Source: Sulfurovum sp. UBA4779
GTDB taxonomy: Bacteria > Campylobacterota > Campylobacteria > Campylobacterales > Sulfurovaceae
Assembly (NCBI GenBank): GCA_002403155.1
Contig: DHHF01000007.1
Span: 1-64,000 of the forward strand
Direction: 5' to 3'
DNA: 64,000 nt
The notes below the pieces were generated by a model. The model searched no databases, was not told the DNA's origin, and saw only the letters and a program-made list of their open reading frames with translations. Below are positions 27,470-37,597 of this stretch, piece after piece; position 1 is the stretch's first letter, and each line of letters opens with the position of its first letter. Position numbers and translations under genes: made by a program.

Positions 27470-27994
27470 TTATGCGGGCTTTGACCGTCTTTTCCACTCT
27501 TTTTCAAATTTTTTACGCTTTGTGTAGGAAAGTTTTTCAACAAAAACCCTTCCTTCCAGATGGTCTATCTCGTGTTGCATCGCAATCGCAAGAAAATCGT
27601 CATCTTCTATGATGTGCGTATTGCCAAAACGGTCTTGGTATTCGACTTTAACATGTTTTGCGCGATTTACATCTTCGTACACACCCGGTACGCTCAAGCA
27701 TCCCTCTTGAAAATGGGTAGACCCGTCCATTTCGATGATGGCAGGGTTGATCATCTCTAGAGTATTTTCTTTAGGCTGGCTATGTTCCGCATCTGCCTCT
27801 TCCAGCGGAATATTGATGATCAATGCACGCAAATCTACCCCGATTTGGATTGCGGCAAGCCCTACGCCGTTTTTGGCAATCATCGTATCGTACATATCAT
27901 CGAGCAAAGCATGGATCTTCTCATCAAAAACTTCTACTTTTTTAGAGATAAGCTTCAGCCTTTTGTCCGGATATATCACTATTTCTCTTACCAT
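27470..27994 (-). CDS. def: peptide deformylase
   Basis: A 174-residue metalloprotease with all three deformylase motifs: GVGLAAIQIG, EGCLSVPGV and QHEIDHLEG, whose Cys and two His bind the metal. It removes N-formyl groups from nascent proteins. It lies nine bases after clpP in the tig-clpP-def operon, a set acting on new polypeptides. Confidence 0.96.
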   Translation of the reverse strand: MVREIVIYPDKRLKLISKKVEVFDEKIHALLDDMYDTMIAKNGVGLAAIQIGVDLRALIINIPLEEADAEHSQPKENTLEMINPAIIEMDGSTHFQEGCLSVPGVYEDVNRAKHVKVEYQDRFGNTHIIEDDDFLAIAMQHEIDHLEGRVFVEKLSYTKRKKFEKEWKRRSKPA

Positions 27995-28003
27995 CTGTCA
28001 AAC

Positions 28004-28591
28004 CTAACCAAAACTTTTTGTAAGCACTTTGTCTATCAGCCCATACTCCATTGCTTCTTTTGCCGACATAAAATAGTCTCTTTCCGTATCTTTTTCTACT
28101 CTTTTAACTGTTTTGCCTGTCCGTTCGGCCAAAATCTCATTGAGTGTCTCTTTAAGCCTTTGAATCTCTTGAGCCTGAATCAAAATATCGGTTGCCTGTC
28201 CTTGCGCACCGCCAAGCGGCTGATGAATCATGATACGAGAGTTAGGCAATGCGTAACGCTTGCCCTTTGTTCCGCACGCAAGCAAAAATGCTCCCATTGA
28301 CGCTGCCTGGCCGATGCAGATCGTGACGATATCGGGCTTGATATAGTTCATCGTATCATACATGGAAAGCCCTGAGGTAATCACACCCCCCGGAGAATTG
28401 ATATAAAAATAGATATCCTTGTCAGGATCTTGCGCTTCAAGAAAAAGAAATTGTGCTACGATAGAAGAAGCCACCTGGTCATTCACTTCCCCGCTTAGCA
28501 TAATGATCCTGTCTTTTAAAAGACGCGAATAGATATCGTAGCTTCTTTCGCCTCTGCCTGTTTGCTCTATCACATACGGAATATAACTCAT
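28004..28591 (-). CDS. clpP: ATP-dependent Clp protease proteolytic subunit
   Basis: A 195-residue serine protease. The nucleophile Ser is in [14 protein letters not shown], the His in [12 protein letters not shown], and the Asp near the KDTERDYFM segment, all as in ClpP. It forms the 14-mer chamber used with ClpX or ClpA. The start [20 protein letters not shown] is typical. It lies 100 bases after tig. Confidence 0.97.
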   Translation of the reverse strand: MSYIPYVIEQTGRGERSYDIYSRLLKDRIIMLSGEVNDQVASSIVAQFLFLEAQDPDKDIYFYINSPGGVITSGLSMYDTMNYIKPDIVTICIGQAASMGAFLLACGTKGKRYALPNSRIMIHQPLGGAQGQATDILIQAQEIQRLKETLNEILAERTGKTVKRVEKDTERDYFMSAKEAMEYGLIDKVLTKSFG

Positions 28592-28656
28592 AATGTACCT
28601 TTAATAGTATATAGCTAAATTGATGATTATCAACTCAACTATACACTTTAATAGTT

Positions 28657-28686
28657 AACAGACAGCAATTTTTATCGCTGTCTGTT
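28657..28686 (-). terminator. hairpin between tig and clpP
   Basis: A perfect 10-bp stem (AACAGACAGC / GCTGTCTGTT) with a 10-base loop lies just after the tig stop on the minus strand. It is not followed by a T-run and may be a partial terminator that lets some transcripts continue into clpP. Confidence 0.45.
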
Positions 28687-28691
28687 GTTGT

Positions 28692-29984
28692 TTATCGATG
28701 CAAATTTAAAAGTTTTGAAAAAAGCTTATCTTCGATCATTCCCATTTTTATAGCAGGGAGCAGATTGTTTTTCTGATAATATTTAATAAGCTCTTGCGGA
28801 TTTTGTCCATGCATCATCGCTTCATAATAGATAACCTGAGTGACTTCTTGGTCATTGATATTGATCTCTTCTTGTTTGGCCAGCGCATCTACAATAAATG
28901 TCGCTCTTACGCTCTCTGCGGCATCTTTTCTTACCTCATCGCGAAGCGCTTCTATCTTTTCTGGATTTGCTTTTAAATCCTCAACCTCTTCCTTGCTCAT
29001 TGCTCTGGCTTTTTCATTGATTTTGGCATCGATTTCTTCCTCAACGATATTGTTAGGCAATGCAAAATCAAATTTCTCAACCAATGCTTCGATCAATTTC
29101 GGCTTCAACTCTTCACCGTAAATCTTGGAAATTTTTTCTGATACGATTTGTTCTTTTACTTTTTCTTTGAGCGTCTCAAGCGTAGCATTTTCATCCCCTT
29201 GCAGCATTTTTTTTGCAAATTCATCATCAACAGCAGCAGGCACTTGTTCTTGAATTTCATGAAGTTTTATTTTGAACTCCGCTTCTTTTCCTGCCAAATC
29301 TTTTGCCTGATATGTTTCCGGGAAAGTAACTTTTATGGTTTTTTCCTCTTCATACTGCATGCCGATGATCTGCTCTTCAAACCCGGGGATAAATTGTCCT
29401 GATCCGATTTTAAGGCTGAATTTTTCAGCTTTGCCGCCGGCAAAAGGAACGCCGTCGATAAACCCTTCAAAATCTATCACGGTCATATCGCCGTCTTTGA
29501 CCATTCTTTTTCTTTTGATTTTTTGAAACGCTGCCTGAGCAGCAGCCATACTTTCGAGTCTTTCTTCAATCTCTGCATCCGAAGCTTCCGGATGCTCATA
29601 TGCCGGAATAGCTTCTTTGTAACCTGCGATATCAAATTTCGGCTTCATGGAGATTTCTACTTCCACATCGATGCCCGTATCGTTCTTTTTGTATTTTTTG
29701 AATAGGGGCTGGCCGATAATTTCAGAAGCATTGATCCCGGCCTCTTTGATACCTTCATCCATCAAATCCTTCAGCGCCTCCCCTTCGGCATCATGCATTA
29801 ACTTTTCGCCATGCAATTTTTTTACTATATGTGCAGGAACTTTTCCTTTTCTGAAGCCGTCCACTTTCATTTGCTTGGCTGCTGTTGCTGCAAGTGTTTC
29901 AACCTTTTTGGCTATCGCACTGTTCTCTATTGTGCCGTTTACCATGATGTTAGCATCGTCTATTTTATTTACCGTAACTTTCAC
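28692..29984 (-). CDS. tig: trigger factor
   Basis: A 430-residue chaperone. It has an N-terminal ribosome-binding domain with the tail-loop signature (DGFRKGKVPAHIVKK), a central FKBP-type prolyl isomerase domain (VIDFEGFIDGVPFAGGKAE, IPGFEEQIIGM), and a long helical C-terminal chaperone domain. It receives nascent chains at the ribosome exit. It is divergent from mutY across 90 bases. Confidence 0.96.
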   Translation of the reverse strand: MKVTVNKIDDANIMVNGTIENSAIAKKVETLAATAAKQMKVDGFRKGKVPAHIVKKLHGEKLMHDAEGEALKDLMDEGIKEAGINASEIIGQPLFKKYKKNDTGIDVEVEISMKPKFDIAGYKEAIPAYEHPEASDAEIEERLESMAAAQAAFQKIKRKRMVKDGDMTVIDFEGFIDGVPFAGGKAEKFSLKIGSGQFIPGFEEQIIGMQYEEEKTIKVTFPETYQAKDLAGKEAEFKIKLHEIQEQVPAAVDDEFAKKMLQGDENATLETLKEKVKEQIVSEKISKIYGEELKPKLIEALVEKFDFALPNNIVEEEIDAKINEKARAMSKEEVEDLKANPEKIEALRDEVRKDAAESVRATFIVDALAKQEEININDQEVTQVIYYEAMMHGQNPQELIKYYQKNNLLPAIKMGMIEDKLFSKLLNLHR

Positions 29985-30063
29985 TGCAATCCTTTGTTTT
30001 GTTTGTAAATGCCGTGATTTTATCGAAATATTGATAAAAAACGAATAGAAACAAAAAATCGGC

Positions 30064-30069
30064 TATAAT
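30064..30069 (+). promoter_or_regulatory. mutY -10 box close to the start codon
   Basis: A perfect TATAAT ends only five bases before the annotated mutY ATG at 30075. Transcription would then start near the ATG. This implies either a leaderless mRNA or use of the next in-frame ATG at 30096. Confidence 0.5.
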
Positions 30070-30074
30070 CTGGC

Positions 30075-31049
30075 ATGTCAAATACACTTGCACCCATGCG
30101 CCGGCAGATCCTTGACTGGTATCGTCAAAATGGAAGAAAAACGCTGCCTTGGCGCAATACGGGCAACCCTTACCATATCTATGTTAGCGAGGTCATGCTC
30201 CAACAGACTCAAGTTAAAACTGTCCTTGAACGGTTCTATTTTCCCTTCCTCGAAGCTTTTCCTACACTGGAAGATTTAGCCTCTGCGAGCCTCGATGATG
30301 TCCTAAAAAAATGGGAAGGCTTAGGATACTACACCCGAGCAAAACATCTTCATCAAACCGCAAGACAGATTAGCAAAATGCCCGAAACTATCGAAGCGCT
30401 TATAAAACTCCCGGGTATCGGCAAAAACACCGCCCACGCCATCGCCGCTTTTGCCTTTAAGCAGCCTGTACCCGTTATGGAAGCCAATGTCAAGCGGATC
30501 CTCTGCCGCATCCACAAACTCAAAACCCCTTCCGAAAAACAGCTCTGGGAGCATGCCTATGCACTCATAGATAAAAAAAATCCTTTCGACTATAATCAGG
30601 CGATGATGGATATCGGCGCAATGGTCTGTCTGCCCCAAAACCCCCTCTGCGCCCATTGCCCCCTGTTTGATATCTGCCAAGGCAAAAGTATGCCCGAAGG
30701 CTACCCCGAAAAAAAGAAAAAAACCGTACCCCTGCGTGAAGAAAATATTCTTATTTCTCTTTGCAGCAGCGGCCGTCTGTCGCTGAGCCAAAGAAGCGGA
30801 AAATTCCTGCACGGCCTGTGGGGGTTTGAAAGCGTAGAAATCCCGCCCCATTCAGCGCAGTATATCGGGGAAGTGACCCATGGCTACACCCATTTTAAAC
30901 TTAGGTGTAAAGTTTATCTTTGCCAGGAAAGCCCCCAAAAGCAAAAACACTATTTTGATATCAAAGAGATCGATACCCTGGCGATCTCAAAAGCCGATGA
31001 GAAGATACTTAAACTCTTTTTGCTACAATGTGAAAAAGATTCATCATAA
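30075..31049 (+). CDS. mutY: A/G-specific adenine glycosylase MutY
   Basis: A 324-residue base-excision enzyme. It shows [24 protein letters not shown], the helix-hairpin-helix [17 protein letters not shown] followed by the catalytic-Asp-region [11 protein letters not shown], the [4Fe-4S] motif C-x6-C-x2-C-x5-C ([17 protein letters not shown]), and a C-terminal NUDIX-like 8-oxoG recognition domain. It removes A opposite 8-oxoG. The start could instead be the ATG at 30096, given the promoter position. folE follows by 14 bases. Confidence 0.93.
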   Translation: MSNTLAPMRRQILDWYRQNGRKTLPWRNTGNPYHIYVSEVMLQQTQVKTVLERFYFPFLEAFPTLEDLASASLDDVLKKWEGLGYYTRAKHLHQTARQISKMPETIEALIKLPGIGKNTAHAIAAFAFKQPVPVMEANVKRILCRIHKLKTPSEKQLWEHAYALIDKKNPFDYNQAMMDIGAMVCLPQNPLCAHCPLFDICQGKSMPEGYPEKKKKTVPLREENILISLCSSGRLSLSQRSGKFLHGLWGFESVEIPPHSAQYIGEVTHGYTHFKLRCKVYLCQESPQKQKHYFDIKEIDTLAISKADEKILKLFLLQCEKDSS

Positions 31050-31063
31050 ACAGGTATGTACAT

Positions 31064-31642
31064 ATGGACAAAGAGAAAGAATTTGAAGCAGCCGTAACGA
31101 AAATCCTTGAGCTTTTAGGAGAAGACCCCGAAAGGGAAGGGCTCATAAAAACGCCAAAGCGCGTAGTAAAAGCCTTGCAGTTTCTAACAGAAGGCTACCA
31201 TCAAGACCCCAAAGAGATATTAAACCAAGCGCTTTTTTCTACAAGCAACGACGAGATGGTGCTGGTGCGCGATATTGAATTTTACTCGATGTGCGAACAC
31301 CATATACTTCCCATCATCGGCCGCGCACATGTAGCCTATATCCCCGACGGACAGGTTGTAGGACTCTCAAAGATTCCCCGTATCGTCAACGTCTATGCCA
31401 GACGCTTGCAGATACAAGAGCAGATGACCGAACAGATTGCCGACGCCATTTTGGAAACGATCAAACCCAAAGGGGTAGCTGTCGTGGTCCATGCACGGCA
31501 TATGTGTATGGAGATGAGAGGCGTACAAAAGATCAATTCCACCACCGTAAGTTCGGCTCTTCGCGGCCTTTTTAAAAAAGACGAACGTACTAGAAACGAA
31601 TTTTACAACCTCATCAATACGCCTGTCCCTTCCAATTTTTAA
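31064..31642 (+). CDS. folE: GTP cyclohydrolase I
   Basis: A 192-residue enzyme with the zinc and active-site motif [28 protein letters not shown] follows, and the second zinc-ligand segment is [12 protein letters not shown]. It converts GTP to dihydroneopterin triphosphate for folate. It is probably co-transcribed with mutY and is followed by a strong terminator. Confidence 0.96.
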   Translation: MDKEKEFEAAVTKILELLGEDPEREGLIKTPKRVVKALQFLTEGYHQDPKEILNQALFSTSNDEMVLVRDIEFYSMCEHHILPIIGRAHVAYIPDGQVVGLSKIPRIVNVYARRLQIQEQMTEQIADAILETIKPKGVAVVVHARHMCMEMRGVQKINSTTVSSALRGLFKKDERTRNEFYNLINTPVPSNF

Positions 31643-31651
31643 CCATATATT

Positions 31652-31690
31652 TTTGGGATCTGTTTTGCCGATCCCAAATTTGCTTTTTGA
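31652..31690 (+). terminator. folE Rho-independent terminator
   Basis: A perfect 9-bp stem TTTGGGATC / GATCCCAAA with a 9-base loop is followed by TTTGCTTTTTG. It begins nine bases after the folE stop. Confidence 0.75.
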
Positions 31691-31813
31691 AAACAAACAT
31701 CTTTTGATTTGAGCCAAATCAAGGTTATTTAATTGAATTGGGAGTATAATCGTCCTCTTTTATTTTTTGGATTTTATGTTATTTTAAGAAAAATAGCGTA
31801 AGATGCGAGAAAT

Positions 31814-31840
31814 TAATTAGGATAAAATTTGTCCTAATTA
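31814..31840. promoter_or_regulatory. 27-bp near-palindromic operator upstream of nifS
   Basis: Two 13-bp arms around a single central base, with one mismatch. The left arm reads TAATTAGGATAAA and the right arm TTTGTCCTAATTA. It lies about 70 bases downstream of a TATAAT (near 31745) and about 90 bases before the nifS ATG. The length and symmetry suit a dimeric repressor. An Fe-S or iron-sensing Rrf2/Fur-type protein is an attractive guess given the downstream genes, but the motif is not one I can assign. Confidence 0.6.
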
Positions 31841-31913
31841 GAAAATGGGATTTACTCCTCTTTAAAATCTGAGTAAACAAACTAAAAAAACGGGTCTTTA
31901 CCTACCCCTATAA

Positions 31914-33113
<1,200 letters not shown>

Positions 33114-33157
33114 AAAATATAAAGTGTGTACTAAGAAAATGAAGAAAGGAAAAAATT

Positions 33158-34129
33158 ATGGGAATGGATAGTTTAATCGGCGGAACCATCTGGTCTGAAT
33201 ACAGTCAAAAAGTAACAGATCAAATGAACAACCCCACAAACAAAGGTGAGATTACCCAGGAGCAGGCGGATGCGATGGGAGCCAAACTGATCATAGCGGA
33301 TTTTGGAGCTGAAAGCTGCGGGGATGCAGTAAGGCTTTACTGGGCGGTTGATCCTGACACCGACGTTATTCTTGATGCCAAATTTAAAAGTTTCGGATGC
33401 GGTACGGCGATTGCAAGCTCCAATACGATGGTAGAGCTTTGCAAAGGCAAAACGGTTGATGAAGCGGTCAAAATTACCAATATCGATGTAGAAAGTGCCA
33501 TGAGGGATACTCCCGATAAACCTGCGGTACCCCCGCAAAAAATGCATTGCTCGGTAATGGCCTATGATGTGATCAAAAAAGCAGCCGCACTCTACAAGGG
33601 TGTCGACATGGAAAGCTTCGAAGCAGAGATTATCGTTTGCGAATGCGCACGCGTCAGCCTCTCTACCCTCAGGGAAGTAATCCGGCTCAATGACCTTACC
33701 ACCGTAGAGCAGATCACCGATTACACCAAAGCAGGGGCTTTTTGCAAATCATGCATCAGACCCGGCGGACATGAAAAAAGAGAGATTTATCTGGTCGATC
33801 TGCTAGAAGAGTACGAAAAAGAAAAGATGGCCAAAGCGGCAGATGCTGCTGCCAGCGGAGCAGCTATCGCTTTTGCCCAAATGACGGTTGTTCAAAAACT
33901 AAAAGCCGTAGACAAAGTCATCAATGACAATATCCGCCAAATGCTGATTATGGACGGCGGGGATTTGGAGATTTTGGATATCAAAGAAAACGGTGCACAT
34001 TTTGACATCTATATCCGATATCTCGGTGCCTGCAGCGGCTGCGCAAGCTCATCAACCGGTACGCTTTATGCGATCGAGAATGTTCTAAGACATAAACTCG
34101 ACGAAAATATACGTGTTCTTCCCATTTGA
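33158..34129 (+). CDS. nifU: NifU Fe-S scaffold, three-domain form
   Basis: A 323-residue scaffold with three parts. An IscU-like N-domain has Cys residues in GAESCGDAVR, SFGCGTAIAS and KMHCSVMAY. A central [2Fe-2S] domain has CECARVSLSTLREVIR, then FCKSCIRPGGHE. A C-terminal Nfu domain has GACSGCASSSTG. It assembles Fe-S clusters with sulfur from NifS. The length matches full NifU of this phylum. It ends at a terminator shared with the convergent small gene. Confidence 0.95.
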   Translation: MGMDSLIGGTIWSEYSQKVTDQMNNPTNKGEITQEQADAMGAKLIIADFGAESCGDAVRLYWAVDPDTDVILDAKFKSFGCGTAIASSNTMVELCKGKTVDEAVKITNIDVESAMRDTPDKPAVPPQKMHCSVMAYDVIKKAAALYKGVDMESFEAEIIVCECARVSLSTLREVIRLNDLTTVEQITDYTKAGAFCKSCIRPGGHEKREIYLVDLLEEYEKEKMAKAADAAASGAAIAFAQMTVVQKLKAVDKVINDNIRQMLIMDGGDLEILDIKENGAHFDIYIRYLGACSGCASSSTGTLYAIENVLRHKLDENIRVLPI

Positions 34130-34139
34130 TTTTGCTTTG

Positions 34140-34167
34140 CTCCTTAGCGTATATATTTGCTAAGGAG
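34140..34167. terminator. bidirectional terminator after nifU
   Basis: A perfect 9-bp stem CTCCTTAGC / GCTAAGGAG with a 10-base AT-rich loop is followed by TTTATCTT. It sits between the nifU stop and the stop of the convergent small membrane protein. Confidence 0.65.
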
Positions 34168-34168
34168 T

Positions 34169-34384
34169 TTATCTTCTAAACAACCCTATAATCTTTCTAA
34201 CGATGACAAAGGGGATATAAACAATCAGTGTAAAAACCAGCGGATGGATCGCACCGATGCCGTAAGCGCCTGCCGAGGGCAGCGCCATGATGTGCTCTAC
34301 GGGATGGTCTATCCACTCTTTAAAATGCATGCCTATGGCTAAAAACAAAAACAATCCGATAAAGATGCCTAATTCTTTTTTCAT
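34169..34384 (-). CDS. small membrane protein, unknown
   Basis: A 71-residue protein with two hydrophobic segments (GIFIGLFLFLAIGMHF and PLVFTLIVYIPFVIV) separated by a polar loop with EWIDHPVEHI. The start ATG at 34384 has GGAGGA six bases upstream, which supports a real gene; an upstream extension has no such site. Small proteins of this layout occur in sulfur-oxidising Campylobacterota as hypothetical proteins. No function is proposed. Confidence 0.65.
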   Translation of the reverse strand: MKKELGIFIGLFLFLAIGMHFKEWIDHPVEHIMALPSAGAYGIGAIHPLVFTLIVYIPFVIVRKIIGLFRR

Positions 34385-34531
34385 TGCAGTTCCTCCAAAC
34401 AATCCCGTAATCATATCGAAAAATATACAGAAAAAGAACATAAACCCCTCGTATGGGATTTTTTGTTTTTGTCGCGCTGCAACCTGCTGTTTCACATGCT
34501 ATTTCAAAAGAATTTTCTCTTATAAACAATG

Positions 34532-35344
34532 CTACTGCTCACTCAAGGGCATTGTTCTAAACGCATCGCACGCCAATACGGCTGCACCGAAAGAGGTCGT
34601 AATCTGCGGATATTTGGGTACAAATATTTTTTTGCCGAGTTCATTTTCGATGGCATGAACCAATCCCGTATTCAGTGCAGGCCCCCCGTCAAAATAGATA
34701 TTTTCTTTGATACCTACCCTTTTGACCAATTTGACAATCCTTTTGGCGATCGAATAGTGAACCCCTGCAACAATATCTTCGACACTGTGATTGTTTCCAA
34801 GCAGTCCGATAATCTCCGATTCGGCAAAAACAGCACAGGTACTGCTGATCGAGAGCGGAGTTCCGGTTGATTTGAAATGGTACTCGCCGAGCTCATCAAC
34901 CCCTATTTCCAAATTCATCGCCACCACGTCCAAAAATTTTCCGGTTCCTGCCGCACATCGGTCATTCATCGCAAAGTTCACTACATTGCCTTCATTGTCC
35001 AGCGAAATCGCTTTGCTGTCCTGTCCGCCGATGTTGATAATGGTTTTTATCTCTCCGTATTCTCTTGCTGCTTCTTGTGCCCCGATCGCATTGGCGGTAA
35101 TTTCGCTGATATTTTCATCTGCTTCTTTAAACAGTTTTCTGCCATATCCCGTTGCAACGGTATATGCAATGTCATTTTGGCTGATATGCAGCTCATCGAG
35201 CAAACTTTGCAGTGTTTCTTTGGCATATTTATAAAACATGCTCCCGCTTGCATTGATTTTAGATCCGACCAAACGTTTATTTTCATCCGTTACGGAAACC
35301 TTGATTGCCGTTGAGCCGATATCTATCCCTACAAAATAGTTCAT
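34532..35344 (-). CDS. BadF/HgdC-type ATPase activator of a double-cubane or dehydratase-like protein
   Basis: A 270-residue ASKHA ATPase: phosphate-1 loop GIDIGSTAIKVSV near residues 6-18, INIGGQDSKAI, and a phosphate-2 like YFDGGPALN. The two cluster-binding Cys are Cys130 (NDRCAAGTGKFLD) and Cys170 (SSTCAVFAESE). In HgdC/BadF-type homodimers these hold one [4Fe-4S] between subunits, and ATP hydrolysis drives a very low-potential electron into the partner. The partner is the gene upstream, with which it shares ATGA. Family certain; its exact partner reaction is not. Confidence 0.9.
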   Translation of the reverse strand: MNYFVGIDIGSTAIKVSVTDENKRLVGSKINASGSMFYKYAKETLQSLLDELHISQNDIAYTVATGYGRKLFKEADENISEITANAIGAQEAAREYGEIKTIINIGGQDSKAISLDNEGNVVNFAMNDRCAAGTGKFLDVVAMNLEIGVDELGEYHFKSTGTPLSISSTCAVFAESEIIGLLGNNHSVEDIVAGVHYSIAKRIVKLVKRVGIKENIYFDGGPALNTGLVHAIENELGKKIFVPKYPQITTSFGAAVLACDAFRTMPLSEQ

Positions 35345-36618
35345 CTTTTCATTCTCCGTCTGTTTTTTAACGATTCTATAAATGCTTCCACCCTCGTTGT
35401 AAGCTGTCCCTGCTGAGAGGGACTGTAGTCGCTTTCTATGTACAAAATTGCAATCCCCTCTTTTTCCATGGCAGCAAGCACGCTTCTTTGCTCCATTTCA
35501 TACACTTGGCATCCGGCAAATGCCTGGTAGATGACTCCGTCTGCATGATAGCTCTTCACAAGATCGATGATCCTTCTGATCCTGTCGTTATTTTTTGTAA
35601 AAATGGGACAGGTGCACCCTTTGAGATATTTGTCCGCGATCGAATCGACCATATCATTCAAAAACCACTCATCCACGCTGACCCTGTCATTAAACATCCT
35701 GTTGGAACTGCACGTTTCGTCTGCGACGATGATAGCATCGGATTGTTCGATGATCAAAGGAATTTTGTAATTGGGAAAAATCGGAGGCGAACCAGTGTAA
35801 ACGATGCGCGGGCTTATTTTTCCGCCGGCATGCAGTTGGTTCTTGGCTCTTTGTTCTATCTCTTCTAGAAGTTCCTCAACGGCTGTGATCCAGTTGTCTA
35901 TCCTGTCAAAGAAAAAAGCATTCGTAACCATCAACATATCTTTGCCCAAAATAGGCACAAACCTGTTTTTTCTAAGATCATTGAGTTTATGATAAAGCGT
36001 TTGAGCGTATCCTATTTTTTGGATCGAGGCTTGAAGGTTTTTTTTTGTGAGTTTTTTGCCGAGGCTATGGGACAAATCATGACTGAATTTCCGTACACTC
36101 CTTCTCCAATACTCTCTGCTCTCTTCGCTCTCTTTCGTTCTTGGAAAATCTACATCCATCACTTCATAGCCAAAATTTTCCACAATGGCCCCGGCTTTGG
36201 TTTTTTGATCGCAGGTGGTCGGAGAAAAGATGATATCGGGTTTATCGCTGAAATTTCCCGAAGCCAAATGGCCTACCGTCGCTTTTACAAGCGGGCAGGA
36301 CTTTGAAGGCATCAAATCACTTCCTATCTCGTCATCCGTATAAAAACCGTTGCAGAGCCTTAAAGGTACGCCATCGAGTGCATAGATGATCTCGGACGGT
36401 ATCTGGATGCACATGGTTCCGACTTTTACTTTATCGGCATGCAGCGGTTCTTGTTTGCAATACACCCTTTCAAACAAATCATAAAAATAGTTCATCGCTT
36501 TTGGCGGCTCTTTGAACTCCTCTTTGATCATATTGAGCACTTTCACCGCTTCCATCGCTTTGTGCCTATTTTGTTTTTGTTTGGGCGTTTCTATCGTATG
36601 TTTTATGTTATCGGTCAT
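35341..36618 (-). CDS. 2-hydroxyacyl-CoA dehydratase / double-cubane-cluster-type Fe-S protein
   Basis: A 425-residue protein of the HgdB/YjiM superfamily. Nine Cys lie at residues 54, 70, 89, 108, 136, 303, 335, 337 and 370. Those in TMCIQIPSEIIYA, KSCPLVKA, TTCDQKTKAG, GCTCPIF and FAGCQVYEME fall at family positions. A single-subunit protein with six or more such Cys beside an HgdC-like activator fits the double-cubane [8Fe-9S] proteins, which reduce small molecules in vitro, better than a two-subunit dehydratase; no second dehydratase subunit is present. The ATG at 36618 (GGAG upstream) is chosen; longer readings add 13 residues. It overlaps both neighbours. Confidence 0.75.
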   Translation of the reverse strand: MTDNIKHTIETPKQKQNRHKAMEAVKVLNMIKEEFKEPPKAMNYFYDLFERVYCKQEPLHADKVKVGTMCIQIPSEIIYALDGVPLRLCNGFYTDDEIGSDLMPSKSCPLVKATVGHLASGNFSDKPDIIFSPTTCDQKTKAGAIVENFGYEVMDVDFPRTKESEESREYWRRSVRKFSHDLSHSLGKKLTKKNLQASIQKIGYAQTLYHKLNDLRKNRFVPILGKDMLMVTNAFFFDRIDNWITAVEELLEEIEQRAKNQLHAGGKISPRIVYTGSPPIFPNYKIPLIIEQSDAIIVADETCSSNRMFNDRVSVDEWFLNDMVDSIADKYLKGCTCPIFTKNNDRIRRIIDLVKSYHADGVIYQAFAGCQVYEMEQRSVLAAMEKEGIAILYIESDYSPSQQGQLTTRVEAFIESLKNRRRMKR

Positions 36619-37597
36619 CATTTTTCTCCAAACGGTCCATCCCCATTCTTTTTGCAAAGCCTTCTTTTGAAGAGCTAAATACCCTCATATTCAAAATATC
36701 CACATGCAAAGCATCATCTTCGGGACATGCCGCAACGCATTTCATACAAAACATGCAGTCATCCCTTAGGATATTTGTACTTATGACGTCATCGGCGATA
36801 TCCTTGATCTGCATATCGCACACTTTATAGCAATCCCCGCATTTGGTGCATTTATCCCCGTCTTTTCTAAGTTTCAAAAGCGACAGATCGGACATCGTAT
36901 AATGCAGTGCGCTCATCGGGCAGAAAAAACAGAAAAATCTCTTCTTGATGAAACTCCCCACGAAAAATACTGCGGCAAACAAAACTCCGATTGTCGTTAG
37001 GATCATGGAAGTAACCGTCGAAAAATCGATTTTCCATTGGGAAAAATCACCTGAAAACATCGGAGAGATAACGCGTGCGGGGCATATCTGGCAAAAAGCG
37101 CCAGACCATTCTCTCCCCAAAACACCGACCCCCATCAGCAAAGGGATCACAATGACGATGGCCAAAAAAATGTATTTGATTTTAGAGAGCTTTTCAAACT
37201 GCGCCTGAGAGTAGGTGCCGTATCTGATCCCGAGTTTTTTTCTCAATGCCGTTATCCAGTCCTGCAAGGTACCAAACGGGCATGCATATCCGCACCACGC
37301 TTTATTTAAAACAACAAACCAGGCGACAAAAGTCAGCAATCCCACAAGGACCGAAATAGCCGCAGCCCCAAAAAGCACATTTGCCGGCATGGCAAGCTGA
37401 TGCTGCAAAGGCATAAAGTAGCAGGTTGCTCCCGTTTCGCTATTGTACGGACAGGCAAATATCGGGATGCTTGAGCCGAAATCTATCAAAACATATCCGC
37501 CGTACGCAAAGAGTACAAACATGGACAGCTGTATCCAAAATCTTACTTTGTTTAACGGCATATTGTTGATCATGCGTCTGATTTTATTTTTCATCAT
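36608..37597 (-). CDS. NapH/NosR-like membrane polyferredoxin
   Basis: A 329-residue membrane protein with about five transmembrane segments. Membrane-adjacent Cys motifs are CGYACPFGTLQDW, FCQICPARVISP and FCFFCPMSALHY. Two C-terminal [4Fe-4S] motifs follow (CTKCGDCYKVC and CMFCMKCVAACP). Such proteins carry electrons between the quinone pool or a periplasmic donor and partner enzymes. The ATG at 37597 with GAGG six bases upstream is chosen. It overlaps the larger polyferredoxin by 14 bases and the dehydratase-like gene by 11, so it is coupled to both. Confidence 0.85.
   Translation of the reverse strand: MMKNKIRRMINNMPLNKVRFWIQLSMFVLFAYGGYVLIDFGSSIPIFACPYNSETGATCYFMPLQHQLAMPANVLFGAAAISVLVGLLTFVAWFVVLNKAWCGYACPFGTLQDWITALRKKLGIRYGTYSQAQFEKLSKIKYIFLAIVIVIPLLMGVGVLGREWSGAFCQICPARVISPMFSGDFSQWKIDFSTVTSMILTTIGVLFAAVFFVGSFIKKRFFCFFCPMSALHYTMSDLSLLKLRKDGDKCTKCGDCYKVCDMQIKDIADDVISTNILRDDCMFCMKCVAACPEDDALHVDILNMRVFSSSKEGFAKRMGMDRLEKNDDR

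Noticed and set aside
35341..36618. Benzoyl-CoA reductase or 2-hydroxyglutaryl-CoA dehydratase subunit
   Set aside because: Considered because of family membership, but only one such subunit is encoded and no CoA ligase, transferase or aromatic pathway gene lies nearby.
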